This document shows, one piece after another, positions 44,801 through 55,691 of a stretch of 64,000 nucleotides of DNA (position 1 is its first letter; the number at the start of each line of letters is the position of its first letter). The stretch spans positions 14,739,242-14,803,241 of the forward strand of contig NC_089730.1 of the NCBI RefSeq assembly GCF_035083965.1, given 5' to 3'. The position numbers were made by a program, and so were the translations under genes. Under the pieces are notes generated by a model. The model was not told the DNA's origin. It did not search any database and was given only the letters and a program-made list of their open reading frames with translations. This stretch comes from Branchiostoma lanceolatum (taxonomy: Eukaryota > Chordata > Leptocardii > Amphioxiformes > Branchiostomatidae).

Positions 44801-47800
44801 CAGCTACTTTCCTTCCACAGACTGAACAAAAACATAACTGTTCATCTACCTTCCCTTCGTGTAACCATTTTGAAATAGGTGCTTTGCATTGTACGTTTGC
44901 AGTTAACCTAAGGTATGAGGATTATAAACTAACTAGGATGGTATCCAGGCTAGCTTTCGGTTGCATTTTAAGCATTTCTATGGATCCTAACGTACCACCA
45001 ATGTTTGAATGTCCCTTGTTTCATCATTTCTATTTTGCAACACTGGAAATGCCGTGGTCGGTCTGCTGCCCTAGGAGAACCCAGTCTTGTTAGCGTTGAT
45101 ATATTGTGTTGCAGGGTTTGCTGCATAAAAAGAGACCGCCCGTTTAAGAGTAACCAAGATATATTGAGTCGACCAGCCTTATACAAAGAGCCAAGAGCTC
45201 CTGACTAAGCCGTTATTTCAACAAATATCCACCCATTAGTACGGCATAGAAGCTGGGCGTAATCTGTTTTCGTCTCTTTAGCGCTTCCATTAGGCTTGTG
45301 CAATGCCCATTACACTTGACGTGCGCCTTGTTTAGCGTTGATGAATCGCACAGGCTATGAACCTAAGTCCTACTTTAGGCTCACCGGAATGGCAGGTGAT
45401 TAAGAGTAAATCAAGAGGATTACATGCTTTAAACGGGGTGGTCTACAGCACCTATTGGAGTAAGTCATGGCGTTTGGTTGAGCTGTATCAACAGGGGGGC
45501 TGCAGTTTGAGGTAATGACGGACATGTTCTATTCGCAAGGGCAACGGGAAAAAGTTAGATAAATAAACGGAAGTATAAATAGAAACTTTAGTACCATTTA
45601 GCTTTTTACTTTACACTTATGGCTATGGGGACCAATATGGCCCATGTACAAACAAGACATACAAGAAAGCAAGTCAAGTGTTCCCTATGTGAAGGAACTT
45701 GTAGAAGTGGTGTGACTTAAAACTTTCAGGTAAAAAGACATTCGCACGTAAATTCGTCGATGTAAAATAAAAATCTGTGTTATGCAACTTGGTTGGTGTA
45801 CACAATAACTAGTGCTGGACACGCTCCCAAAATATTTTCATAATTACCTTCGCCAGGAAGGTTATGCTCTGCGGGTTGGCTTTCAAATAAAGTGATAAAA
45901 CTTCAGCTCCCTTGCATTTTTCTTCCAAATTGCAGATTCCTTTTAAACTGTAGATCATAGATGATATACGCTTTATTACTTTTAAAGTAGAGCATTTTCA
46001 AATTAACATGTGCACTATGTGTTTAGGTAACCAGAGAGGTATGAGTCCAGCCCAGGTCCAGACTATCGTGGACGCCCACAACAGGTACAGATCGTACGTC
46101 TACCCTTCCGCCGCCAACATGAAGAAAATGGTAAGTCTACGGTTGCTGTTAGTCATTAGAACACGGCCATGGACATCCAAATCGTGAACCCCGATGGTTT
46201 GACCGTGGTATTAGAAAGGCAATACTGTAATTCACTTTATCTTTAAGGTAGCAAAATTTCACGGTGTAAGGAAAATGGACATTCACGGTGGTGGCAAGTG
46301 ATTTACAGAACGGATGTGTGAAGGAATCATAAATAATAACAGCAACTTCTTTCACGGTGATGATAAGTTCACGGTACAGAGGTGACCGTGAAAGCAGTGG
46401 ACATAAAGTTACAATAAAAGAAACAAGAATTACAAAATATGAGAAACCGTACAATCCCACCTCAACAGGAAAGGAGGCATACGTGTCAAACTGCCTGACA
46501 CTTGGAACCATAGCCTACCACCGCCGCGATCCAACATTACTCCTGTACTCAAACAACAGGAGCTAATCAACTCATCCACATTAACTTTGTCTTGACTATG
46601 TTCAAGTTTTCGCTTTATTTGCATATGAAATTCATAGTTTTTGCTTAAAACTTGGTGGTCTAGAAATCTCGTCCAGTCACTGACGAAAAGTAGCGGATGC
46701 TACCTGAAACGTTTGACTGTTCCCAGAATCTACCCAGTTGCTTGAGTAACTGTTTTCTTGCGTACCTTATTGATTGGATGTCTAACAGTCATCGATGTAG
46801 AAAAGTAACGGTTACAAGTGGGGGTTTTGTCGGTTGTATAATGCTCCTGGCAAAAGATACGGAATATCCCACGTAATGCTAGGGTCACATTTCCAAGCCG
46901 GGGCCCGGCCGGGTTGTTTGCGAAAACGAAAAATAAAAAGTGCATATCAAGAAAATATATAATTTATGGTCAGGAGTCATTTTTCACTTCTTGTGTCTTT
47001 CTTTTGTCTTTTATATCATATTTCGTTCCCGCAAGCTGCCCGACCGGGCCCCGCTTTGGAAATGTGACCTAGGCATAAGACAGATACCCGATTAAGCATC
47101 ATTTTATGATAGAACATGGCACGATACGGGGTTTTAAAATACTATGGTGATCTGGTAACCCAAAAATTCAGACGAGCTAGACAATATATAATCATATAAT
47201 TTTTTAGAATAGTAAGATAGAGCCGAGCTGTTTCCTGGCTGTATTATGGGCCATGTAGGACTGAGCTACCTGCAGTTAACTGACCTCCGCATGAGGGCGT
47301 GACAAAGAATTAAAGCTATAGTGCGTCAAAGATATATCGTGTTTTCCAAGACTACATCTTGTACCATTTTGCCCCAATTTTCACTCTCTATTCAAATATC
47401 ATTTTGCATCTTCATCATAGTTTCTTTTGTCCAATATGGTATTTTGAGATATATCGAAATTCCTGTGCGAATATAGCATTCTACAAACTACGGGGGATAG
47501 GACTAAATGGCACATGTGCGCAGCTAAAAATCACAGATGTGGAACGGGTTTTCTGCGAGGTTCTGTTAGAGCGACGAGTATGTAAACAAACCAGTCTGGG
47601 ATGTCGTTCAACATGTGTTATCTCAGGAAATTACAGCAACAGAAATGCACGTATCGCATTGGCACCGCGTTGCGCGCCGTTCTTACTTTGCTTTTTGCGA
47701 CATTATTCTCTAAACCTATTCAATGTTTATGTCGTTGTTAGTAGACCGTATTCTGAAGTGAAATAACGAAAATGTCGTCAATGCCTCTTTTGCAAGGAAT

Positions 47801-50800
47801 TGATATGTGGCAAAATCATTCAGAATTTTTTTTTTAAATCCTGATGAAAGACATTATTCAATATAGGGACTTGTGACTAAGTTAGTCACGCGACTTTGGA
47901 TATAAGATATTGATATCAACTGTCGATGTATTTCCTTTCATAAACATATCATTAGAAAAGATAGATCCATTAGTAGAGGCACGTAAAACCTGGTCTTGTT
48001 GTCCTCAATGTGGGTCAAGGTTCTATAAACTGCATGGGGGGATTAGTAACGGGTCGGGGTCATGACCCCGTGATGTCAGTTCCATCTACTGTCTGGCTGC
48101 TGAACTGTCAAGGCCGATATGAAAAACTCTAAAATTGATAAGAATAAAGGTGCTACTGATGAACAGCGTAGTTATCTATTAGACATTTCCTTGACCAGAT
48201 TACAGTCTATTTCATCATTTTATCAATTCTAATTTCTTTGAAGTTGACTGGGAGAGAATCTAAAAATCATCATCATCATCATCATGTCGATTGGCTTGCC
48301 CGGACTAAGGCTACCTTGTCGCTCCAGACCACACGGTCCGCTATCTCAACATATATTGATAATTTCGAAACGTAGATTTTTCTGAAAATGCTGAATATGG
48401 TTGCGCAGAATTCCATCTTAAAGGTTAAATGACACCCGTGTAGAGAGCTAGCAGCTGTAACTTAGAGGAATGTCAGCCATCTCCAAGTGACAGTTCACGT
48501 ACTTGACATTATTGTCGTCTGACTTCTTGTTGCACAATGTGCATGGAATATTGGCAAGTCTTCAGGATTCGAGCCTCACATTTCAATCATTGCTCCATCG
48601 CCACGTTTAAACTTATCTGCCTGAATGATACATTTTGACAAGATTTATTACCTTCTATAAACGAATCGTTTAGCTGATACTAAAGCAACTTACACAAGAT
48701 ATTGTGAAAATACGTGTGCCTGTGTGTATGTGTGTATGTGTGTGTGTGTGCGTGTATGTGTGCGTGTGTGTGTGTACATTCACATATACGCTTTTAAAAC
48801 ACCTAACACAATGACGATGAACTCCTCCTATTTTTCCATCCATAGGAATGGGATCACTTGTTATCACAGATGGCTCAGGCCTGGGCGGACGGATGCAGGT
48901 TCCAGAAAGGCATTGTGCCAACCATCCAACACCCGTACAACAACGGCAACCTGGGACAGAACATGGGCATGGTCTTACAGAACTTCAAACCAGTGGAACA
49001 GGTAAGACGTTCTTGACATTACATCACAAACAGGCAAAACAAAAGCATACCAAATCTCAATGTGCGACTGGCTGTAACAGTTACCTCAGTAACAGCGTGG
49101 TCAATTTCGTTGTGGATAGTCGTACGATTTTAATTTGAGGTCAAACTATTTTCAATCAGGCTGTGACAGAACCAACCACCTACAAGGATCTAAGGCAACG
49201 TTTTTGATAACAAGACAGCTGATTTTAGTACGACACGTGCACATGCACGACCATATCCCAAGATTGTCCTTAGTTAGCGATTGTACGATGATCGCGCGAC
49301 AATCGCACGACGCCAGTGACCGGGCCCTACTTTTTCGATGTTTTCGCAGCTAGTATACTTAAACTTTATTTTTCAACTAGTTGGTATCAGACTGGCACAA
49401 GGAGGGAAGATACTACATCTATGAGACAGGGGAGTGTATGCAGAGACGACCCTTCACGTGTGACGAGTACACACAGGTAAGGATCACTTTACCTTCACTG
49501 GCTTTTTCTTGCAGGCAGCCAAGAAAGACAATGTGACAACTTAAACTAAATTTGGTAAACGTTCATCCAATACATTCCCCAAATCTTTGAATGTTTGATT
49601 TGAGGATTAGTTTTGCCTTTTTATTCTTCTCGGGCTGATGTATCAATGTAGCGACGTTAAGTGGATTTCACAAATATTTACGAAATGCATTTCACAAATC
49701 TGTCGTATTTCAATCTGCACGATGAAAAGCCGCGGAACCAGCAATCACATGATAGAATGAAATGCATATGTACGGGTTGTAATGTTTTTATGGATTGGAT
49801 TCCGAGGGTGCCGTAAACACAGAAGTAAGAATGTAGAATACATGAAGGGATGAACTTCAAACACGCCGATGTGTCTGCCGCCCTACTTTATACCGCTTTT
49901 TTGGGACAGACAATATCTTCAGGTCACGCCTAGCTCGTAATTTTACACAAGGCATCATGCTGGGACCACTTCTGCGTGCTCGGATATTCGTCTCCTTGGG
50001 TTGATTTAAAGGTGAAAGTCATAATTCGCTGGAACGTATCAGTGGGGGGTCGAAGGGGGTAAATTCCAGCGCCTGTCAACATATAGATATTGTTTGATGT
50101 CTTTATCATGTTTTCGTTATGATATGGTAGCCTCTACCAGGCTCCAGAGGCGGCTAGAAAGAGTAGAAATTGGCCAGATAAACAGATACCATGCCAGAGG
50201 AGTTAATCCGATAAAGGAGTTGTTTGCCGCAAACATGATGTCGTTGGAATCTACGTAATCAATTGTTTTCACTACAACAGTACAAGTCTGCAGTAATTAT
50301 CACAACATCTGTACGAGACAAGCATCCATTCAGTTGCAAATTAATGACGGAATCACCATTATCACCATCTATAAACATATGATTTAATGTTCTTATGTGC
50401 TCAACGACAAAATCAAGTCAAAAGTTTGGTTCTGATAAGATATCAATCATTTTCCCACTGTTCTATATCATTTGTATTATGCTGTTCTTTCCCTATAGCT
50501 AAGCCGCGCGCTCAAAAATAAAATGCCGCGCCATGCTTACTAATCATGTAATTGTCAGGTACCTCATTGATGATCCAATGAAATTCGAAAGTTGACAGTG
50601 CACAAATATATATGATATGTTGACGTCATGCTGCAGAGATGACCTGCCATATGTCACAGGGTCTGACCTTTTTGACCTTGGATGGGTGCGAATTCCTTGA
50701 GATTGCACCTGTACTTGAGAGCTCAGTCCGAAATACCTTTAGACAAAATCAATGTTCATAAGTCCCTAAACACTATCCCTTCTTCAGTACAAGCATACGT

Positions 50801-52825
50801 AATGGTTACATCTTCCTCATTGTCGCCATGACAGTCAGGTTATGACCTTAACCCCTAGAGGTCACGAATATTGACAAAGCCTGTATCGTGTGTCCAAGAT
50901 GGCGGGTCATGTTACCGAATAGAAGCATCTTCCCACGGTACCGGACAAATATAACCTGAATCGGGCAGTCAGACTGCAGTACTAAACCATTTCGCAAGGT
51001 GGAAAGTACAGTAAAGTTCCACAATGCTTATACACGAAATTGTGTGGAAACTGTGTTAATTCATTAGGAACCTTATAAGAGAACCAAACAGAAAATTTCC
51101 TCCAGATAAAAATGCACCCGCAGCAAGAAATTATAAAACTCCTAAATTGATATAAACAAAACACAGTGTCTGCCAAAAAAACAACCTTTTCAACTGCACT
51201 CTTGTATTGATAGTAGGACTTATGTATAGGCCCCAGATACCAAGAAAAATGTTTTTGCGTGAGGACTGAAGACCCAGTTGTCAGTGAACTAGATCGCCTT
51301 CCTAATGTGATAATATAGACGCCCTCACCTTGATCTCTTGACATTCGACATGAACGTTCGTCTGTCATCCCTGTTGGACCGGTACCGTGGCATAGCAGAC
51401 TGGCTGGCGGGAACAGCACTTGTGATGGGCCGCACGGAATATTACGTGTTCTATATATGTAGAGAGTGGGAGGGGGGCAGAGGGAACTAGACTGTACACT
51501 GATCTCAATCATTATGTTGCTTGACGGTGCCAAATGTACCTAGCCACAGTACAGTTGAACTGAGTAGAATACTGTAAAAGTGTACAAGTAAAGAAAAAAC
51601 ACCATTAGTACAAGTTAGTTCCACTAGAAACAAAACTTGCAGAAATGCTACATTGTCAGTCAGAGATTTCGGGACACACATTTAAAACATGGCGGGAACA
51701 GGCGGTACTCACCTTTGACCTTCACATCCGGGCACGAATGGACCAATCCTGACTGTCCATCACAGTTAGTAGTCCAACCAATGACAGAATCACAATTAGT
51801 GGTTCGACCAATTAGAGAGTGGCTGCATGTCCGTCAACTTAAGTTTTCATTTCTAGGTTTATTTTGACGGAGGTTGGCGGGGCTCTGGGGTCAACTTTTA
51901 CCTGAGCATCGTTATGCAAATCGAGACAATGGTCAAGACAGAACTGTTTACAAGCCAGGGGCCTTCACCTTTGACACTGCACATGCGTACTCGAATCTAC
52001 GAGTGGGCTCATTACCTGTGATGCCTTTTTAGATTTATTTCAAGATATTAGAAATTCCAGATCCACAGAACATGAGGGATTTATCATCGAAGAAAGGGTG
52101 GCTGTAATCGGAATGTCATGATTGTCATGTACGGTCACCTTTTATATACCAAATGATATGAATAAAAACTATTTTCTATCAGCATATTCCCTTGTATGTG
52201 TCCACTACTTGTAGTTTCCCAACGGCTGCGACTATATTGTGCGCTAAAACGTGTTATCATAGAATTTTGACAAAATGAAAGAAACTGTAACTCCATTGTT
52301 TTTCTTCAAAATGATTACTTCAGATGGTGTGGGCAGACACTACTAAGCTGGGCTGTGGTTGGACACAATGTAGTGACATGGGTGGTATTCCCGCTGACTT
52401 CCTCGTCTGCTACTACTCACCGGGGTAAGACTAGCGCTAACGTTAGCACTATCTGCTGCCAATTACTCTTCAATGTAACGTTACGTGCATGGAATGTTCA
52501 TCATTTAACTGATACCATTAGATATCTTGACATATATAATTTCGTTACAAGATTGTTTTTGGTCTTCATCATGTTTGGCCTTCGTGTTCATCTTCCACAC
52601 TATGCTTATTGTGAGTTATTCAATGCCAATGCCCTCTCTACCTTAATTCAGGGGGAACTTCCAGCTCCACGGGCGGACACTCCCACCCTATGCCCGGGGT
52701 TCACCTTGCTCGGGTTGCGCCTCGGATGAGAAGTGTGAGGGCGAGACTCTGTGTGGTAAGAGACGCTTCTGTGAAGTAGTGTTCTTGGCATGTCTACCTG
52801 TCTGCCTATCTGTCTATCTATCTAT

Positions 52826-52864
<39 letters not shown>

Positions 52865-55691
52865 TGTTTAGATCTCTCACTTAAGGTATCTCTCTATCTC
52901 TATCTCTATATCTCTCCCTCTCTCTCTCTAGATCTCTACATCTCTCTAAATCTATCTATCTCTTGGGCTTGTTTTTGTTTTTGTTTGTTTGTTTGTTTGT
53001 TTTTTTGTTAGTTTGTGTCTGTATTGCTGTGTTTCTGACCAATGTTATGGGTGTAAAATCTGTCATCTGTGACCCGCTTGTGTATAGTAGATTAACTCTT
53101 AGACCCGTTCAACTACAATAGCTACTAAACACCAGTAAGGAAAAGTGTTTGCATCATATTATTGGCCTGTGTGTAGTGAAAGCCCCTCCCGTGGCTGAGC
53201 TGGCGGTGCGCCGGCCGTACGACATGCTGAACACCCACGGACACCAGAGCAGGTTCGCCACCAACGGGATCGTCCGGAACGGCATGATGAACGACCCGTA
53301 CTACACCGCCACACGGAAACGGAAAGCCCTCCGCAGGATTCCCAAGAGACAGGTAGGACCTTCTGGTCGTGTCCTCGCATGCTGTCATTTTGACGCAGTC
53401 ATATCATACATACAAATGATTGTGCTGTTAACTTCACTGCACATTCATTTCAACTGATTGTGGTATCATCGGGAAAATCAAACTATTTAAACTAGACAAT
53501 GAAATACTCAGTTCTCGAGTATCTACAAGTTCCTCTTTCTCTCAGTTTTTCTAGCTATAGGCATGTCTGGATACAGGGAAAGATAAGGATGTATAGGATA
53601 AACGAAATGGTACAACGAGTGTATTGTTACAATGATTGCGGCCTCAGCTCCAGTTAGGCGTTCCACAAGGAATCGTTCTGGGACCTGGGAAAATCTGAAC
53701 ACCCTCGAGTCATGGAAAAGCAAATGGCTCGTGCAGTTTAATCCCGAAAAACGTTACATCATGCAAACGTGTGTTACGCGGAAGGGTGGTTATACCGGCT
53801 ATATAAATTCAGATACAGATTATTGCATTACAACACTATTGCATCTCTTCATTTTCGTAGATTAATGGTAGTTTTAAATGTGATGTATTTGTGCTCACTA
53901 CTCCAGAACGTGATCCGACCGTTCCGATGTTGGGACGGCCGCCTGACCATCCCGCACCACTACATCTGTGACGGCGACCAGGACTGCCAGGACGGGTCGG
54001 ACGAGGTCGACTGCAGTAAGGAATCTATTCCGTTGTTAATTGTTGTTCACCTTGTAGTGCCTGGTGGCACATAGGTCAGCAAGGTGTCTTGCTGTTTCAG
54101 TAGCAGGGTATAGGTTTACATGGATGGGTTGCTAGCCCTTCCCTTTATGTGCTCAAGGCGCCTCCTCGAACACGGGGCCCCCATTTTACGTCCGTTCCGA
54201 AAGTCAGTGCAGCCACGAGATGTCCTTCCCAGGATTTGCACCGGGGTCTCCTTGTTACCAACTAGTGGGAACCAGGAGCTCAACTGTGAGGCTGCTACAA
54301 GTTGTCATGAGTATCTTATTCTAGTAACTTAAAATATGTCCATAGAAGAGGTAGTCTATTGAAAGTCATTTCATCTTTGAAAGAGTGGACATCTGTCTTG
54401 TCTCAAGCTTCATTAGATAAGGTCTGTGACAAAAAGTTGCTCAACTATTTCTGGACAAGGTCAAATAGTCTCCCCTTTGCTCAACGTTTGAAATATGTAT
54501 ATACTTATATAGGCATGGACGATGTGCAAGGAGCTTGGCGCCATTTTCTATGTATGTTTGATTTCGACCAATCGTAGGCTGACCCGTCGACGCGTCTAGA
54601 ACTTCAACTTTCAAATATCAATCGCCGTTGTAGCAGAGTTGACGTTGGCACTGGCATGGCACGAACAGAAAAACAGTTATGAGTATCACTGTATCACAGA
54701 ACCGTTGGCACGTTATAAAATCTTGTCGCCCGTCGTGATATGCGTGGAAAACGATATTGGCACGATAAGTGTGTGATGTGTGGAGTACTTATGATCTGTT
54801 GACAAGGTCGCCAGGAGATGTGTCAAAGGTCAGGTTTCCATGGTTACGCCGCTATTATGAACTTCAGTCGAACCAAAACAGCCAATGATTATTATTATTA
54901 GGACACAGTACACTCTACATAAAGCGTCTTGGCTGTTACAAAATACGATTCTATGTAAAATGGAAATAGATAAATAAACTCTGGTAAAATTACTTTGCAT
55001 AAAAATAAAGAGACTGAATTACGTGAAGAATACCGAAAGGTCGTGGAATTAGGACTCGTAATATTTGTTAAGGTCCCGAAATGATTTCCAAGAAGAGTTC
55101 GGAGATCTCAAACCACCGTGAAATATTTGGAGCTTTTATGGCAGAATTTCATGTTTACGTTTCATCATAAAAGAGTCCCACGACCTCATTCCTTCGCCAA
55201 ATGATGTTAACCTTTTCGAGTGACGAGATGTTTCTCATTGGTTATGCAAATAAGTTTAAATTTTCATGAATTATAGCAGTTGATCATTTCAACTCAAATA
55301 ATACAAATTGGTCAAAGTATTAAAGTTTCATCTGAGCAAAGAAGTCTATTGTAGCATTTCCTCATCAATTATGTAAATGAGGCCCTAGCAATTCTGCACC
55401 ATAATGTGCCTGTACTTATTCTAGTCTACTTTTTATTCCCTTTTTATCTGTACAGCGAGAAGCTGGTGTAAGGGGTACTACTGTCCGAGAAAGAAAGGGC
55501 GAGTCAATTGTGTCCACAGTAAGAAGGAATGCCGGGCCGTCCGACGAACATGGCGACAATGGCAGAAGGAGCAGCGGTCTATCCGGATGAGCTCTCTCCA
55601 CGCGCCCTCCCCCTCCCCACCGACAGAACAGGGAACAGAAGAGTGTACCGAGGACATGATAGAAAGGTTAAAGATCTTCTCCGTGGAGTAG
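41822..55691 (+). CDS. Secreted CAP (CRISP/PI16-like) protein with LDLa module, 9 coding exons, 388 aa
   Basis: Coding exons: 41822-41906 (exon from 41783), 46027-46130, 48846-49001, 49381-49476, 52324-52424, 52652-52755, 53177-53352, 53907-54015, 55456-55691; 1167 nt in frame. Order: signal peptide (MAEFRVDLLVTFLTTLTCVSG), CAP domain (about residues 32-185) with VDAHNRYRSYVYP, WDHLLSQMAQAWADGC, EYTQMVWADTTKLGCGWTQC and the CAP2 motif VCYYSPGGN; a Cys-rich hinge (PCSGCASDEKC); a basic linker of about 58 residues (RKRKALRRIPKR could be a furin-like cleavage site); an LDLa module (YICDGDQDCQDGSDEVDC); and a basic C-terminal part with five Cys and a Ser/Pro segment. CAP proteins are secreted and bind lipids, ions or proteins; the precise role here is unknown. 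Of the usual CAP His/Glu tetrad, His (AHN) and Glu (WHKE) are kept, but the GEN glutamate is Gln (GQN) and the second His is Glu (EYTQ). Confidence 0.9.
41970..42180 (+). mobile_element. tRNA-derived SINE, full head
   Basis: Head GATGCCCCTGTAGCTCAACT with an A-box-like word (TAGCTCAACTGGT) and a B-box-like word (GGTTAAATCC), then the family body (GGAAGGGACGTAGTAAATGG, TTCCCGTGTTCGAAGAGG, GCTAGCAACCCCTCCC). The tail is cut. It lies 63 bp after the first coding exon of the CAP gene. Confidence 0.75.
42375..42880. repeat. Degenerate internal repeats in intron 1 of the CAP gene
   Basis: AAAAATGGACT, CCAGTTCAAAATTGAA / CCAGCTCAAAATTGAAA and TGCAAGAATGG/AGGGAAGAATG recur several times, so an old tandem array of roughly 100-120 bp units is likely. 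GATTTGACAGGAGACGAAGG near 42815 and TGTTTAGCCATACT near 42413 are shared with the element at 44145-44640. Confidence 0.5.
42881..43611. other. Intron; GC-rich patch of unknown nature at 43150-43420
   Basis: A CpG-rich patch (GGCCGCGC, CACCCGCGCGCGACG) with open frames on both strands, not matching any recognised protein. No splice signals join it to the CAP gene. It could be a repeat or a lost exon. Confidence 0.3.
43612..43790 (+). repeat. GCCGAATTCTA-family repeat, uninterrupted copy
   Basis: AGTTTGGCCACC, TTTTTTGCCGAATTCTACGA, TCCATACGCCCGTACG and AAGGCCTGGTGGTGG match 31826-32170 without the 170 bp MITE, and so show the empty site (between GTACG and TAGGACATG, about 43753). Confidence 0.7.
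44145..44640 (+). mobile_element. Non-autonomous retroelement-like repeat with (GAA) tract
   Basis: Repeated motif AAATTTCAGGTCATT occurs twice (44348 and 44500). GATTTGACAGGAGAAG leads into a GAA run at 44558-44589 and then ACAATATGTTTAGCCATAC with a terminal hairpin (TTTAGCCAT/ATGGCTAAA). Class not established. Confidence 0.5.
44641..46026. other. Intron 1 of the CAP gene, right part
   Basis: Carries the left end of the CCTTCGCC repeat at 45843-45880 (TTACCTTCGCCAGGAAGG). A 132-codon frame at 44695-45093 is without support. Nothing else. Confidence 0.4.
46131..46672. other. Intron 2 segment with TTCACGG words
   Basis: TTCACGGTG and related words occur at 46257, 46283, 46351, 46369 and 46382, as in a decayed repeat with inverted parts. 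No exon. Confidence 0.4.
46673..46800. mobile_element. Half of an ACTCAAGCAACTGG-family MITE
   Basis: CACTGACGAAAAGTAGCGGA, TGCTACCTGAAACGTTTGAC, CCCAGTTGCTTGAGTAACTG and the tail GTACCTTATTGATTGGATG match the right arm and tail of 19497-19705. The left arm is missing. Confidence 0.6.
46877..47076. mobile_element. MITE with TAGGTCACATTTCCAA ends
   Basis: Terminal inverted repeats of about 50 bp: CTAGGGTCACATTTCCAAG, GGGGCCCGGCCGGG, TTGTTTGCG at the left against the complement of CCCGACCGGGCCCCGC, TTTGGAAATGTGACCTAGG at the right. The centre is AT-rich. Located in intron 2 of the CAP gene. Confidence 0.85.
47077..48845. other. Intron 2 of the CAP gene, right part
   Basis: Contains a short ATC repeat at 48266-48285 and a TG-rich microsatellite at 48722-48776. 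A 135-codon frame at 47359-47766 is not supported by any family. Confidence 0.4.
48722..48776 (+). repeat. TG-rich microsatellite
   Basis: Imperfect TG run with TGTA and TGCG interruptions, ending 70 bp before an exon of the CAP gene. Confidence 0.9.
49477..52323. other. Large intron 4 of the CAP gene
   Basis: About 2.8 kb. The 183-codon minus-strand frame at 50982-51533 has no recognised family and no ATG-anchored or spliced support. No repeat copy from elsewhere in the window was identified. Confidence 0.4.
52793..53006 (+). repeat. Compound microsatellite in intron 6 of the CAP gene
   Basis: CTGT/CTAT repeats, a TG run (52830-52862), TCTC/TCTA repeats and a GTTT run (52977-53005) follow one another. 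Confidence 0.9.
53632..53825 (+). mobile_element. LINE fragment, WNSLPP family, copy 3 (internally deleted)
   Basis: The left part reads VRRSTRNRSGTWENLN in one frame and, in another, the reverse-transcriptase word GVPQGIVLGP; it continues SWKSKWLVQFNPEKRYIMQT (the W...FN..K motif after the catalytic core). It then jumps to the family 3' end GTTATACCGGCTATATA with an ATTCAGATACAGA tail. Catalytic residues are missing. In intron 7 of the CAP gene. Confidence 0.7.
54045..54300 (-). mobile_element. SINE in the last intron of the CAP gene
   Basis: Minus-strand copy of the 42 kb SINE: head GCCTCACAGTTGAGCTCCTG, a B-box-like region before AAATCCTGG, body ACGTAAAATGGGGGCCCCG and GGGCTAGCAACCC, tail CTGCTACTGAAACAGCAAG and GTGCCACCAGGCACTACAAG. 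This tail defines the full 3' end of the family. Confidence 0.75.
54301..55455. other. Last intron of the CAP gene, right part
   Basis: An open frame at 54359-54577 is unrecognised. A scrap of the GGGCCC repeat (ATGAGGCCCTAGC) is at 55377-55389. Confidence 0.4.

Noticed and set aside
47359-47766. 135-codon frame in intron 2 of the CAP gene
   Set aside because: No family resemblance or splice signals.
50982-51533. 183-codon minus-strand frame in intron 4 of the CAP gene
   Set aside because: No family, no clear start, unremarkable composition; likely chance.
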